A stretch of DNA of 64,000 bases from Nymphaea colorata (taxonomy: Eukaryota > Streptophyta > Magnoliopsida > Nymphaeales > Nymphaeaceae). Where the stretch lies: assembly GCF_008831285.2 (NCBI RefSeq), contig NC_045138.2, forward strand, positions 11,790,571 through 11,854,570, given 5' to 3'. Within the stretch, counting starts at the first letter, position 1. Each line of letters starts with the position of its first letter. Under the pieces are notes generated by a model. That model ran no database searches and was not told the DNA's origin. It saw only the letters and a program-made list of their open reading frames with translations. The translations under genes and the position numbers were made by a program. Below are positions 12,541 to 22,242 of the stretch, piece by piece.

Positions 12541-12812
12541 TTGTTTTCATTTTAGGCCTTTTCCCCTCTTTTTTAATGTCAAACTGGGTGTTTGCATTTT
12601 CTAATTTTTATTTGTTGTTTATCTACTTATTTTTGGATATTGCCTCATTAGTTCCTCATTTATTTTATTTTTCCACAATTTCTATAATTTTTAAAATTTA
12701 TAAAAATTTTGCCCATATTTTATCGTATCTTTTCCTTTTTTTCTAGCTCATTATATGATACCCAATAAAAACCTCACGTTTAAAGCACTAAAATACTATT
12801 TGTGACTATAGT
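12541..12812 (+). repeat. Dispersed T-rich repeat family, copy A
   Basis: It shares the ordered words 'tttttaatgtcaaac', 'tttttatttgttg', 'attagtt', 'tttattttttccaca', 'ttaaa..tttata' and 'ctatttgtgactat' with 39690-40075 (same strand) and, reversed, with 47855-48130 inside a CDPK intron. No open frame. Low complexity makes the boundaries uncertain. Confidence 0.5.
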
Positions 12813-12849
12813 GCAAACTGCTCTTTGAGATATACACATGCTTTATAAG

Positions 12850-12997
12850 TATGGGTGGGTGTCGGAATGGGGGCCCATCGGGCTTTCGTGCTCCCGGCCG
12901 GACCTGATAAAATTTTTTAATCACACATATGTATATATATATATATCTTAAAAAAGGACCGGGCCAGCGCGGGCCCAAACCCGACGCCCACCCCTAT
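12850..12997. mobile_element. MITE-like element with GGGTGGG(T/C)GTCGG terminal inverted repeats
   Basis: The left end reads TATGGGTGGGTGTCGG. The right end, reverse-complemented, reads ATAGGGGTGGGCGTCGGG. The two GC-rich ends enclose an AT-rich core with a TA run near 12930. The total is about 148 bp with no coding capacity. The terminal sequence resembles those of hAT-type miniature elements in plants, but I could not see a clean 8 bp target duplication. Confidence 0.55.
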
Positions 12998-13000
12998 TTG

Positions 13001-15422
13001 CAATCGGTGGAAGAATAAATAATGCTTTCCACAAGATCTTTTGAGATCAAACTAATGATCTAAACCTTAACAATATAACTGCATCTCTTCCAGAGTACAT
13101 GAATAGATGAGGAACAAATTGATTCACAAAGTCAATCTTGTTCTTAACGCTTAATTAAGCCATGACCATATCACATGGGTCCATGTGGCAAAACAATTTA
13201 GTTGTCAGAGTGCCCACAAAGAGGTATGGGTTGCATGTCTCTGAGGATGTCTTTGTAGTTGTAGAAGTTGAAAAAGTTGGTAATGTTTTGCAGCTCATGC
13301 TAAGGAGATGAACAAGAGTCTCACATAAATGATCCTCTAAAGAACCACTTCCATTCTGTTTTGATACTTTTGTCTGTCCTATTGGTACATAGAGCCTTCA
13401 ACCGTAGTCTAGTTAAGAAAAATAATCAATCGGTCTTTTCCTTTTCTCCCTTGTTAAGAGACATAATTTGATTGCACTGCTTTCAGATTTGGCTACAAAT
13501 TCAGACATAGAAGCATGAAATATATCAAATTCAGTATGAAAACTTTGTACCAAATTCAAATTGGAATAGGGATTGAACACAGACTTTCTTATTAAAATTC
13601 CAATAACATATTTGAGTTCCAATCAAATATTAAATAATCCCCAAATCATTTATAAGCTTAGGTACATCTAACCGGCTTGTGCCGAGGGATTGGTTGCAAG
13701 TGTTTAAACAGAGCTCGTGTTGGCATCAAAAGTAATACTTATAACAGCCGTTTTTAACAGACATGATATGGGGCACAAGCAGAAGATTCACCACTTAGAT
13801 CTTTCTGGTGGCATTCTCCAACTCTACCCATCCCCAGCCACCTGAAAATGGGTCAGCGACAACAGAAGCTGCTGGTTTTCAAATATTCGGTTGGTCAGTG
13901 TTCAACAGCATCAAACTTACCCTCACCTAAGAGGACAACTCCGGCGCTTCCTGTTCAGACTTCCTCGCTGGAATTAAGGCACTTGTGTAGGTAGCAACAT
14001 CCCTCATATAGTGGTACTCTTGGCTCCACAAATGCTTGGAGGGGAGAGTCAGAATGCCAAGGAAATCCTATCTGTTGGCACTTTGTTGACCGTCTCCCTG
14101 AGTAGCCCAGCTGCTGTGAAAGCGGCTATGGCTTCGCTGTCTTCCTTCTTTATCTTCTGGCTTGTTTCTTATTCTTTCCATATTCTTCGTCAAAGCATTT
14201 GCTTGTAAAGTTTTTATTTTTTATTTTGTTGGAAATAAGAAGGTTGGAGGCCTAACCTTCTGGTTCTGGAGAGTGGTTACGGTAAGTCATGGCCCAGCCA
14301 ACCCAAGTGTGCGTCCCGACCTTACACAACCGGCCACTAATCCATGGTTTTCACATGGTAAGGTATGTCCAGTTCAAAATTTTACTATTTGTTTAAGCTA
14401 AACAGGTTTAAATCAGCCTTAAGGTTAGTGGACGGCTTAAACGAAAGGGACGCCAAGATCTTTACAAGTGATCACGACAGGTCGAGCGATGTGAGAAGGC
14501 CATGGACCCCAACAAAAAAGGTTCAAAGTCGAAAAAACAAAACGGAAAGGAAAGATTTAGAAAAAGATTGGACCCCATGAGAACCGCCCAAACCATGCTT
14601 TTTAACCACGCATGATTCAGCACCACCGCACCAGATTCGTCATCCATTAAGCCAAAGAAAGATAACCACGTCAGGATGGATAAACAAGTGAATGCGATCA
14701 TGACAAGTAAAGTAAACAAACAAGTGCAAGCGCCTGGTGAAAGGAGAAATAAAAGAAATACAGATGATGAAATAATAATAATAATAAACTTTGGACAATC
14801 CAATATTACATCAATTTCTGACCAAAGAGAGCATTTGACAGACAACTGCTCATCATCGCGAACATCACCATCCTGAGAGGGACGCGTATGCACACTTTTT
14901 TGGTTTTACCACAAGTAGCCTTTGACCTACACAGCAAGGGCACCTTCTCTTCAATGTGAATCCGATCGAACCAACAAAAGGAAGGAGGCCATAAAAGGAG
15001 AAAGAAAACAAAGAGAGACTTCCTGCTACCACCTCGAGCCGCGGAGTTTAGCTTGATTAATAAAAATTGAAGAGGAGAGAGGGAGAGACCGTTTCACCAA
15101 AAGACGACGAAAAGAATACAATCCCTTAGAAAAGGAGGAACCTAACACTGATTACTTTCTCCAAACTGTTTTCTATCTTTTCTTTTGCTTGTTGTGATGA
15201 ATCTGGGTTTGTTGATAGCTCCCAACAATCCCATTGCTTCATCCTTTTTCCTTTTCTTTTTTCCCTACAGAATCAGATAAAATACTACTAATATAATAAA
15301 GTAATAATTAAAATCAAATAATAATTAATTGCTCCAACTAAACCCATTTTTCTGCACCGTCCGGCCGAACTTTTTGCCTTTCTCTCCTGGACGCACAAAA
15401 AAGAAAGAACCCAAAGTAGCCA
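13001..15422. other. Intergenic and 3' flank of the CCCH gene
   Basis: Several short open frames occur (up to 143 codons at 14462-14893 on the minus strand) without recognisable motifs. The AT-rich part at 15280-15340 (atataataaagtaataatt) lies just downstream of the minus-strand CCCH stop and is a plausible 3' UTR/polyadenylation zone, but no exact site can be called. Confidence 0.35.
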
Positions 15423-17771
15423 TCACGCCACCAGCTGATCAAGCTGCATCTGTTCCAACCAAGCACCCAACTGGGAATGGTCCATAACACCACCATCTAC
15501 TTGACCGGAATTTTCGTCTCCGGCGGGAACCGGTCCCTGTTCGTTGACCTCTGGGGACTCCTTGACCAGGGAATGGACCCAGGAGACGTCCGGCTCCTCG
15601 GAGCCGGAACCGACCTCCAATGACGAGGGTCGGCGGATGGGGCCTGCCCCCAGCTCCTCCCCTTGCAAACCCCAATCTGCTTTCCCAGTGGGGGATCCCC
15701 ATTTCGACCACGAAGAGGATGCCGTTGCTGCGACCGGAGAACCGAGCACGGCAGCTGCCACGGCACCGCCATGATCCCGACAGCTGTGGGACCGCAGCAG
15801 ATGCTGCTGCTGCTGCTGCTGCTGCTTCTCTCTCTGGGCGAAAGCGGCCATGCGGAGTCCGAGCGGCGAGGGGGGCGCCACAATTGAGGCGTCGACGCTA
15901 CGCGGCGACGAGATGCGACTTGACGACAGAGCGAAGGAGGATTGCATGAGGGAATGGCCGTTAAGCTGCGGTTCCACGGTTTTCTGCGAGAAGACGTTGC
16001 CCGTGCTGATCGGAGACAGCATTTGGTTCTGCTGTTGCTGCTGCTGGATCTGGGAGAATACTGAGGCAGCAGCCTTCTGGGACGTTTGCATCTGGGGGCT
16101 CAGCGGCGAGAAGTCCGCCGAGAAGCGAGGGGAGGACATCTCCGAGGCGAAGAGGTCCTCCAGATTGGAAGGGGTAAGAGTCTTGCACCTCAGGGAGCGG
16201 GCGGGAAAGGATGAGCCGTTCGCGGCTGCCACGGCCGAGCCCAACCGTGATTGGCTGGAGATGCAGAAGTCATTTAGGAACTGCTGGCTGGCCTCCATCT
16301 CCTGCAGCATCGAGATGTCATCGACGGGGATGTCCCGAGCGCTGAGAGAGGACCTCAGCCGGCTCGACTGCAGGTTACTGCCGGGAAGATGCAGGGTCGG
16401 GACGTTGGGCTGAGGCCAACCCATGGATGAGTGGCCAACCCCGCCGGATGGGGACATCGGAGGCGTGAGGATGGCCGCTTGAGAAAAGGGAGAAATGATG
16501 GACATACTTGAAGAGGGAGACCCAGGGGGTCCAAGGCTCATGTTTGCCATGGCAGCGGCCATGTCCAGATTGGAAGCAGACGACCTCGGTGAGGGCACCG
16601 CGGAGCCGGTGGACACATATAGAGGCCGGAGTTCCTCCGATGTGTGGGCGAAAAAACAGACCCTGCGCATACAGTTAGTGCCGTCTTTGCAGAGGCGCGT
16701 GCGATACTGTGCCGGATGGAGCCAGCACTCGAACACGCCATGAGCATACTCACAGAGGTCACCTCTCCGGCAGGCGCCCTTCCGGAAGTCTGGGCACGGC
16801 ACGCAACTGTAGTGAAACTTCCGGGGATCCCTCCTGCGAGCATTCTCGCCCGGGTGAACAAAAGGGCATTCGGTCCAGTCGTGAGAGTACGCCCTCGAGC
16901 AGGGGCGGACCTTGAAGGAGAACATTCTGAACTCATCAGTAGTGTATATGCTGTTTTTAATGTCCGGCAACGATGGATCCACAGGATACTCTTTCTTCTC
17001 CGAGAATTCACCTGAAAGCGCCTTACTGCAAGGGTCCACCAACTTAACTGGAGACACCGGGGATGAGGTAGAAACAGAGGCCGACGAGGACCCATCAGGA
17101 GAAGACGACAATGGAGGAGAACTAGAGGACGAGATACAGAGTTCGGCGGAACTAGCCTTTGTTTCCTTCAGGACACAACTTCGACAGGGTGCAGACGATC
17201 CATATGAGAGGAGATCTTCTAGACCAGTTCTTACATGGGGAAGCTTGGGAGAAACCATGATCACATCGAAAGGATGCCTGCCGAGCGCATCGACAATATT
17301 TGGATCAGCCCCTGCCTTCAGCAGGAGATTGACAGCTTCGACAGCGTCGATGGAGCCACCGGAGGCGGCACAGTGCAGGGCGGTAGTCTTGTCCGGGCCA
17401 CATGCACGGTTGACGTCGCCGGGGAGAGAAAGAATGAAGGCAAGGATATCGATGCTGCCGTAGATAGATGCCACCATGAGCGGCGTGCGCTGCTCAAGCA
17501 CCATCTGGTTCGTTCCCTTCTGGCGACCATACCACAGGCCGACGTCATCGATCTTGGACGGATCATTCTCGACGGCGAACTTGAAGGCGTCGATGTCGTT
17601 GTTAGCCGCGTGCTCGAGCAGGGTAGAGAACGAATCTTCAGCGGTTTCTATAGACAGATGATTCATCCTTTCCTTTCTTTCAGCAGAGGAAGGCGAGGAC
17701 GATGATGAAGAGCACGATGAAGACGAAGAAGCAGCTGTAGATGGTTTCAGATGCTCAGGACCACCGCACAT
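15423..17771 (-). CDS. RR-TZF zinc finger CCCH protein with ankyrin repeats
   Basis: Plant-specific tandem CCCH zinc-finger protein, 782 residues from the preferred start, with no intron in the coding region. Two ankyrin repeats lie at about 94-161 (TPLMVASIYGSIDIL; TALHCAASGGSIDA). An arginine-rich segment ending RRRDPRKFHYSCVPC precedes the fingers C326-x7-C334-x5-C340-x3-H344 and C361-x5-C367-x4-C372-x3-H376, the exact plant RR-TZF spacing. The tail is Ser/Gln-rich with two poly-Gln runs (576-581, 650-656) and ends in conserved-looking SWVHSLVKESP and LGAWLEQMQLDQ blocks. Family members bind RNA, shuttle between nucleus and cytoplasmic granules and act in stress and hormone responses; the closest named types are Arabidopsis C3H30/C3H56/C3H66. 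The frame is open nine codons further (to 17798), but 'tttcag|ggtg' there looks like a 3' splice site and relatives start MCGG, so I place the start at 17771. The length is close to the family's 700-780. Confidence 0.95.
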   Translation of the reverse strand: MCGGPEHLKPSTAASSSSSCSSSSSSPSSAERKERMNHLSIETAEDSFSTLLEHAANNDIDAFKFAVENDPSKIDDVGLWYGRQKGTNQMVLEQRTPLMVASIYGSIDILAFILSLPGDVNRACGPDKTTALHCAASGGSIDAVEAVNLLLKAGADPNIVDALGRHPFDVIMVSPKLPHVRTGLEDLLSYGSSAPCRSCVLKETKASSAELCISSSSSPPLSSSPDGSSSASVSTSSPVSPVKLVDPCSKALSGEFSEKKEYPVDPSLPDIKNSIYTTDEFRMFSFKVRPCSRAYSHDWTECPFVHPGENARRRDPRKFHYSCVPCPDFRKGACRRGDLCEYAHGVFECWLHPAQYRTRLCKDGTNCMRRVCFFAHTSEELRPLYVSTGSAVPSPRSSASNLDMAAAMANMSLGPPGSPSSSMSIISPFSQAAILTPPMSPSGGVGHSSMGWPQPNVPTLHLPGSNLQSSRLRSSLSARDIPVDDISMLQEMEASQQFLNDFCISSQSRLGSAVAAANGSSFPARSLRCKTLTPSNLEDLFASEMSSPRFSADFSPLSPQMQTSQKAAASVFSQIQQQQQQNQMLSPISTGNVFSQKTVEPQLNGHSLMQSSFALSSSRISSPRSVDASIVAPPSPLGLRMAAFAQREKQQQQQQQHLLRSHSCRDHGGAVAAAVLGSPVAATASSSWSKWGSPTGKADWGLQGEELGAGPIRRPSSLEVGSGSEEPDVSWVHSLVKESPEVNEQGPVPAGDENSGQVDGGVMDHSQLGAWLEQMQLDQLVA

Positions 17772-17789
17772 GCTTGCCGCAAAATCACC

Positions 17790-18699
17790 CTGAAACATTC
17801 CGGCGTGGAGATCACGGGTTATTGCTCAGAAAAGCAAATGAAAATCTAGGGTTAAAGAAGAAAAGAAAGGAAATCACTTCGCCCGAACGAAAAGGGGGCG
17901 GAGTCAAAAGGGGAAAAAACTGGAAGCTTTACACGTGAAACCCAAAAGCAACCAGCCAGTCCCTTCCCCTCTTTCAGCGAATATCTCGACGTATCTAATA
18001 CCGATCTAGAGACTCCGATCTTGACGCCGGAAAAATTGTTGTCCGAACAAAAAGAAGAAAAGTTACGCAGAGATGATACTAGACAAAAAAAATATAAGGT
18101 ATGAACTCCGAAAAAAGTATCTCGGATTCGAGATTCAGAGAAGGATCTACAGCAGGAAGATGAAATAACCAATATTAGACGAATTAAAATTCATTAGAGC
18201 GGAAGAAATCAACACAAAGATGATAAAAGAAAAAGCACCAACCTCAGAGGACAGCCCACGGATCAGGAGCAAAAAAGGGTCAGGAAGATAAAATAAACGA
18301 AGAAATCCTAGCAAGAAACAAGGATATATATTCCGGCAAACGAAACCTGTGAAGCCAATAGAAATGGGCGAGAATCGTCGGTAGATACAGAACAGCAACG
18401 GGTGCTTAAAACCCGCCGTCTGAGGAAAAGAACCCACAGCCACGGGCACGCGAAGAGAAATTACAAAGCGACATCAGAAACAAGGAAGCGGCCGGAGTTT
18501 CCGGACAGAAAGGGGTCAAAACCTCAGGAAAACGGCAGTATATGAGACGCCAGGTCTCTACAACCCACAGACTCGCAAGTGAAGAGAACCCCTGGCCATC
18601 TCTTACCAGCAAATAGAATCCCGCCGGATGACTCGGAATTGACCTTCTGAACGGCGACAATCCGCGTTCCGAGCAAACAGAAGCAGATAAATGCCTCAC
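17790..18699 (-). other. Probable 5' UTR intron of the CCCH gene
   Basis: On the minus strand a donor 'caccg|gtgagg' at 18700/18699 and an acceptor 'tgtttcag|ggtgat' at 17790/17789 would remove about 910 bp and leave the leader 18 bases short of the preferred ATG. Long leader introns are common in this family. The interval carries a G-box core CACGTG at 17932-17937. This is inferred from splice-site sequence only. Confidence 0.55.
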
Positions 18700-18930
18700 C
18701 GGTGCGAGCAAGACGACGACCGAAACCACGCCGTCTCCAGAGATCCGAGATCGGAACCGGACTGCGTCGACCGAAGTAGCGCCCCCGCGACCGCCATGGA
18801 AGTGATTGGAGGTGTCTGCCGCTTCTTCCTCGCCCTCCCCTCTCGATGATCGATACAGAGTGACGGAGAGAGAGACTCCCTGCTCCGCCTCCTGACACAC
18901 CCTCGTCCTTTTACTCCAAATGAAACCCAA
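18700..18930 (-). promoter_or_regulatory. Probable first (non-coding) exon of the CCCH gene
   Basis: This is a GC-richer block upstream of the inferred leader intron, containing a GA-rich run (ggagtctctctctccgtcac in transcript sense) typical of plant leaders. The transcription start is not determined and no TATA box is evident just upstream. An upstream ATG lies at 18797-18795. Confidence 0.4.
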
Positions 18931-19023
18931 ACTCACGGGAAATGCTTACAAATTCAGAAGAAACGCAAATGAAATGCGCCTGAAATGACATCGCTCCGTT
19001 CAAAATTTGGAGTGAGGTGGGGT

Positions 19024-19040
19024 GACCGGCTGAGCCGGTC
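19024..19040. promoter_or_regulatory. 17 bp perfect inverted repeat upstream of the CCCH gene
   Basis: GACCGGCTGAGCCGGTC has 8 bp arms around one base and lies about 100 bp upstream of the probable first exon. It could be a dimeric factor site or chance. Confidence 0.35.
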
Positions 19041-19049
19041 TAAAGATGC

Positions 19050-20094
19050 TGATACCTTCGTACTTTGTTTTGGAAAAACAATTCACCGTCGGAAATTTAT
19101 CGCGGCCAGCAAAAAGCCTCGGTCTCCCCAAATTATAACTTAAAAATGCAAACTTCTAAAAAGGATAAGTTTTCACGTTTGATAAATTTGTTTTTGTGAA
19201 AAAAACGTGGTTAGAACGACAACTTTTTTTTTAAAAAAAAAATCTGATTTTTATATTTGGATGGCAAGAAATGCAAGGGAAGAAAGGTTTTTAAAAAAAG
19301 AGAAAAACTGGGTTTCAAAACTGAATTTTAACAGAATTTGCATTTTCCTTCAAAAATTTAAAATTCTTTTGCAAGATCTCTACCTATCTTTTTTTTTTTC
19401 CTTTTTACATTTTTTACATATTGCCCACAAACTCTTCTGAAATTGCTGTGTGCTTTTTTGGACATGTGAAAATAAGGACAACAAGACTCGATAAAATAAA
19501 ATAGAAACCGGTCAACCAGTGAAGTGAGAAGAGAAAGTAACCGGTATGCTTTTGGTTTGGGAAGGGGTCCGAATGCGCGGTGGGTCCCGCCAATGGGAGG
19601 ATGTATTCGGATTCCAAAGCCACAATTAAATCGAGTTGATTGCGAAATTAGCTTTTTCCCAAGAGAGCCGCCCCACCTCTTCCATTAAAAAAGAAAAACA
19701 AAGAAAAGGTTTCTTGGTCTGGGGAAAAGGGAGGATTATTTAAAATTATTTTTTGTTAGTGACGAGCTGGGTTTCTCACACCCTCAATAAACTTTTATAA
19801 AAGAAGTTAGAACAATAAACTTTTAAAGGGGGCCAAGAGGTCTTCCCTTCTAGCAAAAAAGATGCTGAGGTTCGACCAACGAAAATCCTTGCTTTTTAGT
19901 GTGTTTTTTTTTACAAGTACCTTTTGACAAAATGAATTAATAGTGACCCGGTTTTGGGATTCCGTAAAAAGGGTTACGGGTCGGCTGCTGGAAGACTCTG
20001 CCCATTAATGGCACCACACCAATAGCTGCAACCGAGGCCTCGTCTTGGTCGTTTTCTTGTGGGAAAAGTTGCTTTTTCAACAAAATTTCAAAGA
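19050..20094. other. Upstream flank of the CCCH gene, no other gene seen
   Basis: AT-rich with poly-T and poly-A runs at 19223-19250 and 19388-19402. Short frames only. It probably includes the promoter-distal region of the CCCH gene. Confidence 0.35.
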
Positions 20095-20177
20095 GACATC
20101 CGGACAGGATGAGGCCATGACCGCTGACCCAGAATTTTGTTGTCCTAAAGACCGGATTATAAAGGTCCAAATAATTT

Positions 20178-20209
<32 letters not shown>

Positions 20210-20302
20210 TAAATTAACATTTTTTATATTTATATATAAATTTTTAAAGTTTTTAAATTTTAAGAAAAAGCCAGTGAACCCTCCTTCCCTCCGCCCTTGG
20301 AG
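20095..20302 (-). repeat. GGGCGGAGGGA-type dispersed plant repeat, copy 1
   Basis: On the minus strand it begins ccaagggcggagggaagga, then runs into an AT-rich core with a (TA)13 tract at 20184-20209 and ends with 'aaaattctgggtcagcggtc'. The same opening, ccaggggcggagggaaggg, starts a second copy at 43677 on the plus strand. Such 'ggggcggag...' elements with TA-rich cores are common debris in angiosperm genomes. Confidence 0.5.
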
Positions 20303-21232
20303 GAGGTTGGGAAAGTGAGTTGCAACTATGCACCAACAAATATATTCACTTAAGAAACACAAACTTAAGGTTGAGTTTGTGTCATCCGGATTTCAGATCC
20401 ATGATTATCTGAGATCCTTAGGATTTTAGATTCATGGATTTAAGGTTGAACATTTTCCTTTCTATTCAACTTTAGGTTCATAGTTTTTAACATGTGCCAT
20501 GAAAACGAAGAATCTCTCAAAATACACCCTTTGTGTAGCATAGGATCTAGGATCCGATGCTATCAAATGCAACCTAAAAATTAAAGTACAATAGAGAGTT
20601 TTAGAAAGAAATGTCATTTGTAATATTTTACTTTTTAATGGCTTTTTTGTCTTTATAAAAAAAAAAATCTCTTTTACTGACCAATAACATTTTGGTAATT
20701 ATATACTCTATGCCTCAAGGAGTGCGTATAACTGACTTTTATGGGTGGGTGCTACTCTTGACTTCACTTACCAATCATACCAATCTTTTTTTGATGAGTT
20801 GGAGATTGGAAAGCTTGATTTCTCATCTTTTAAATAATCCAATGCATTAATTAGAAGGATGCCTACACCATACTTGCGAGTTCTTGGTTTGCATTTGGCA
20901 ATCAGCTAGCCCAGCTACTGGTGGCTTGCCGTAGGTTTCCTCTGAAACTCGATGTCTTGCACCAGACTTCTTCTATTTTACTCCATAAAGCTACCCAACC
21001 ATACATAGAAGATGTTTTATTTGTTGTCCAATCCCTGGAATGGAAAGTGTTGTTCCATTATGCTTAAACTGATTCAAATACTCATCAAAGTAGTTGTGGA
21101 ACAAAAGGAACACATGGACAGAGATATTTAAGGCTACAATTTTCCAAGCTATTGTTTATTACAAAAATGTGCTCATGAACAGAGCCTCGTAATTAGTGTT
21201 TTTGCTGCTCTTCCCCCTTCTCCCTCTATTTC

Positions 21233-21237
<5 letters not shown>
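20303..21237. other. Intergenic, no gene seen
   Basis: AT-rich, without recognisable coding or mobile-element ends. Confidence 0.4.

Positions 21238-21268
<31 letters not shown>
21238..21268. repeat. (CT)n microsatellite
   Basis: An uninterrupted CT run of about 31 bp preceded by a C/T-rich leader-like stretch. A 62-codon frame through it encodes an LS-repeat and is an artefact. Confidence 0.95.
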
Positions 21269-21272
<4 letters not shown>

Positions 21273-21939
21273 AGTGATGGGCAGAGAAACCAATCAAGCT
21301 ATACATGTGCATATGTTAACCATGTCCTCTTGTTTGACTGTAGAAGGCATAATAGTGTTGATTTGGGTTGAGTGTTGTTTTTGAGGTTCCCCTCCCCTCT
21401 CTCTCCCCTTCCTTTTCCTCCTTCCCACTCTCTCTTTTACTGCTCTCTCAGTCTACGGTTTGAACCTGCATTGGCCAATGAAGAAGAAAGGGATCAAAAT
21501 CAATTAGTTAGAGAGGGAGACAAATGTAACAACTTTACTTAAACTCTCAAATAGATGAAGCCATTGTGGAGGAGAATAGGGAATGACATCTTTAACTTCA
21601 TTGGATATTCTACACATGTGCATAACTGCATGATTGAGTATTTTCTTCATCTCATTTAAAGTTGGTTGTAGCAACATAGGGACCAATTAGCATGAGCTTA
21701 GATGGAACTTTACCACCAAAATCCTTGTCTTAGTCAACCAACAAATTTTCTCTGCTATTTTTCTTTTATTCTTTGCATCAAAACTAGGTTTTTGTAGTCA
21801 TTTCTACTAGAGAAATAATAGTTTAATTGCCCCTTCTTGCCCTCTTTCAAGTGAGGTACTATTGCTCTAATAAAAATTGTTGAACCAAACTTTAGGCATG
21901 AGAAAATTATGTTGGAAAAGCTCATGAATTGCTATGCAT

Positions 21940-22020
21940 ACTACAAAAAATGTATGTAGTGACGGGGTTGCCGGAAAACAAATATCTGTACTAGCGATTG
22001 AGATCTTGTCACATGTATAC
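21940..22020 (+). mobile_element. Possible CACTA-type transposon end
   Basis: 'actacaaaaaatgtatgtagtgacgggg' resembles the CACTACAAGAAA end of plant CACTA elements followed by their usual subterminal 'agtgacgg' word. The leading C is changed, and I did not find a matching opposite end. Confidence 0.3.
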
Positions 22021-22192
22021 ATTAATCCTCTAAATAAGATGCAAACCACCCACATTTCCCCCATTTTGTTTCAATGCATTAAAACCCTCTTTTTCCATAG
22101 ACAGAGAAACCCTATCCCTCATCCTTGTCGAAACCCTCTCCATTTATTGTCGGGTGCGAAGGTCTATCCATTCACCACTGACTACCTATGTG

Positions 22193-22194
<2 letters not shown>

Positions 22195-22239
<45 letters not shown>
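22195..22239. repeat. (CT)22 microsatellite
   Basis: An uninterrupted CT run of about 45 bp. Confidence 0.97.

Positions 22240-22242
<3 letters not shown>

Noticed and set aside
14462-14893. 143-codon minus-strand frame downstream of the CCCH gene
   Set aside because: Hydrophobic text without motif, no supporting splice or codon signal; overlapped by other frames of similar quality.
15850-16413. 187-codon plus-strand frame
   Set aside because: Lies wholly antisense to the CCCH coding region; its poly-Cys/Leu runs are the shadow of poly-Gln codons.
16912-17705. Overlapping plus-strand frames of 156 and 183 codons
   Set aside because: Antisense shadows of the ankyrin and serine-rich parts of the CCCH protein.
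18406-18936. 176-codon minus-strand frame
   Set aside because: Falls in the leader exon and leader intron of the CCCH gene; low-complexity arginine/serine text, no domain.
19937-20362. 141-codon minus-strand frame
   Set aside because: Runs through a TA microsatellite (YIYIYI) in a dispersed repeat.
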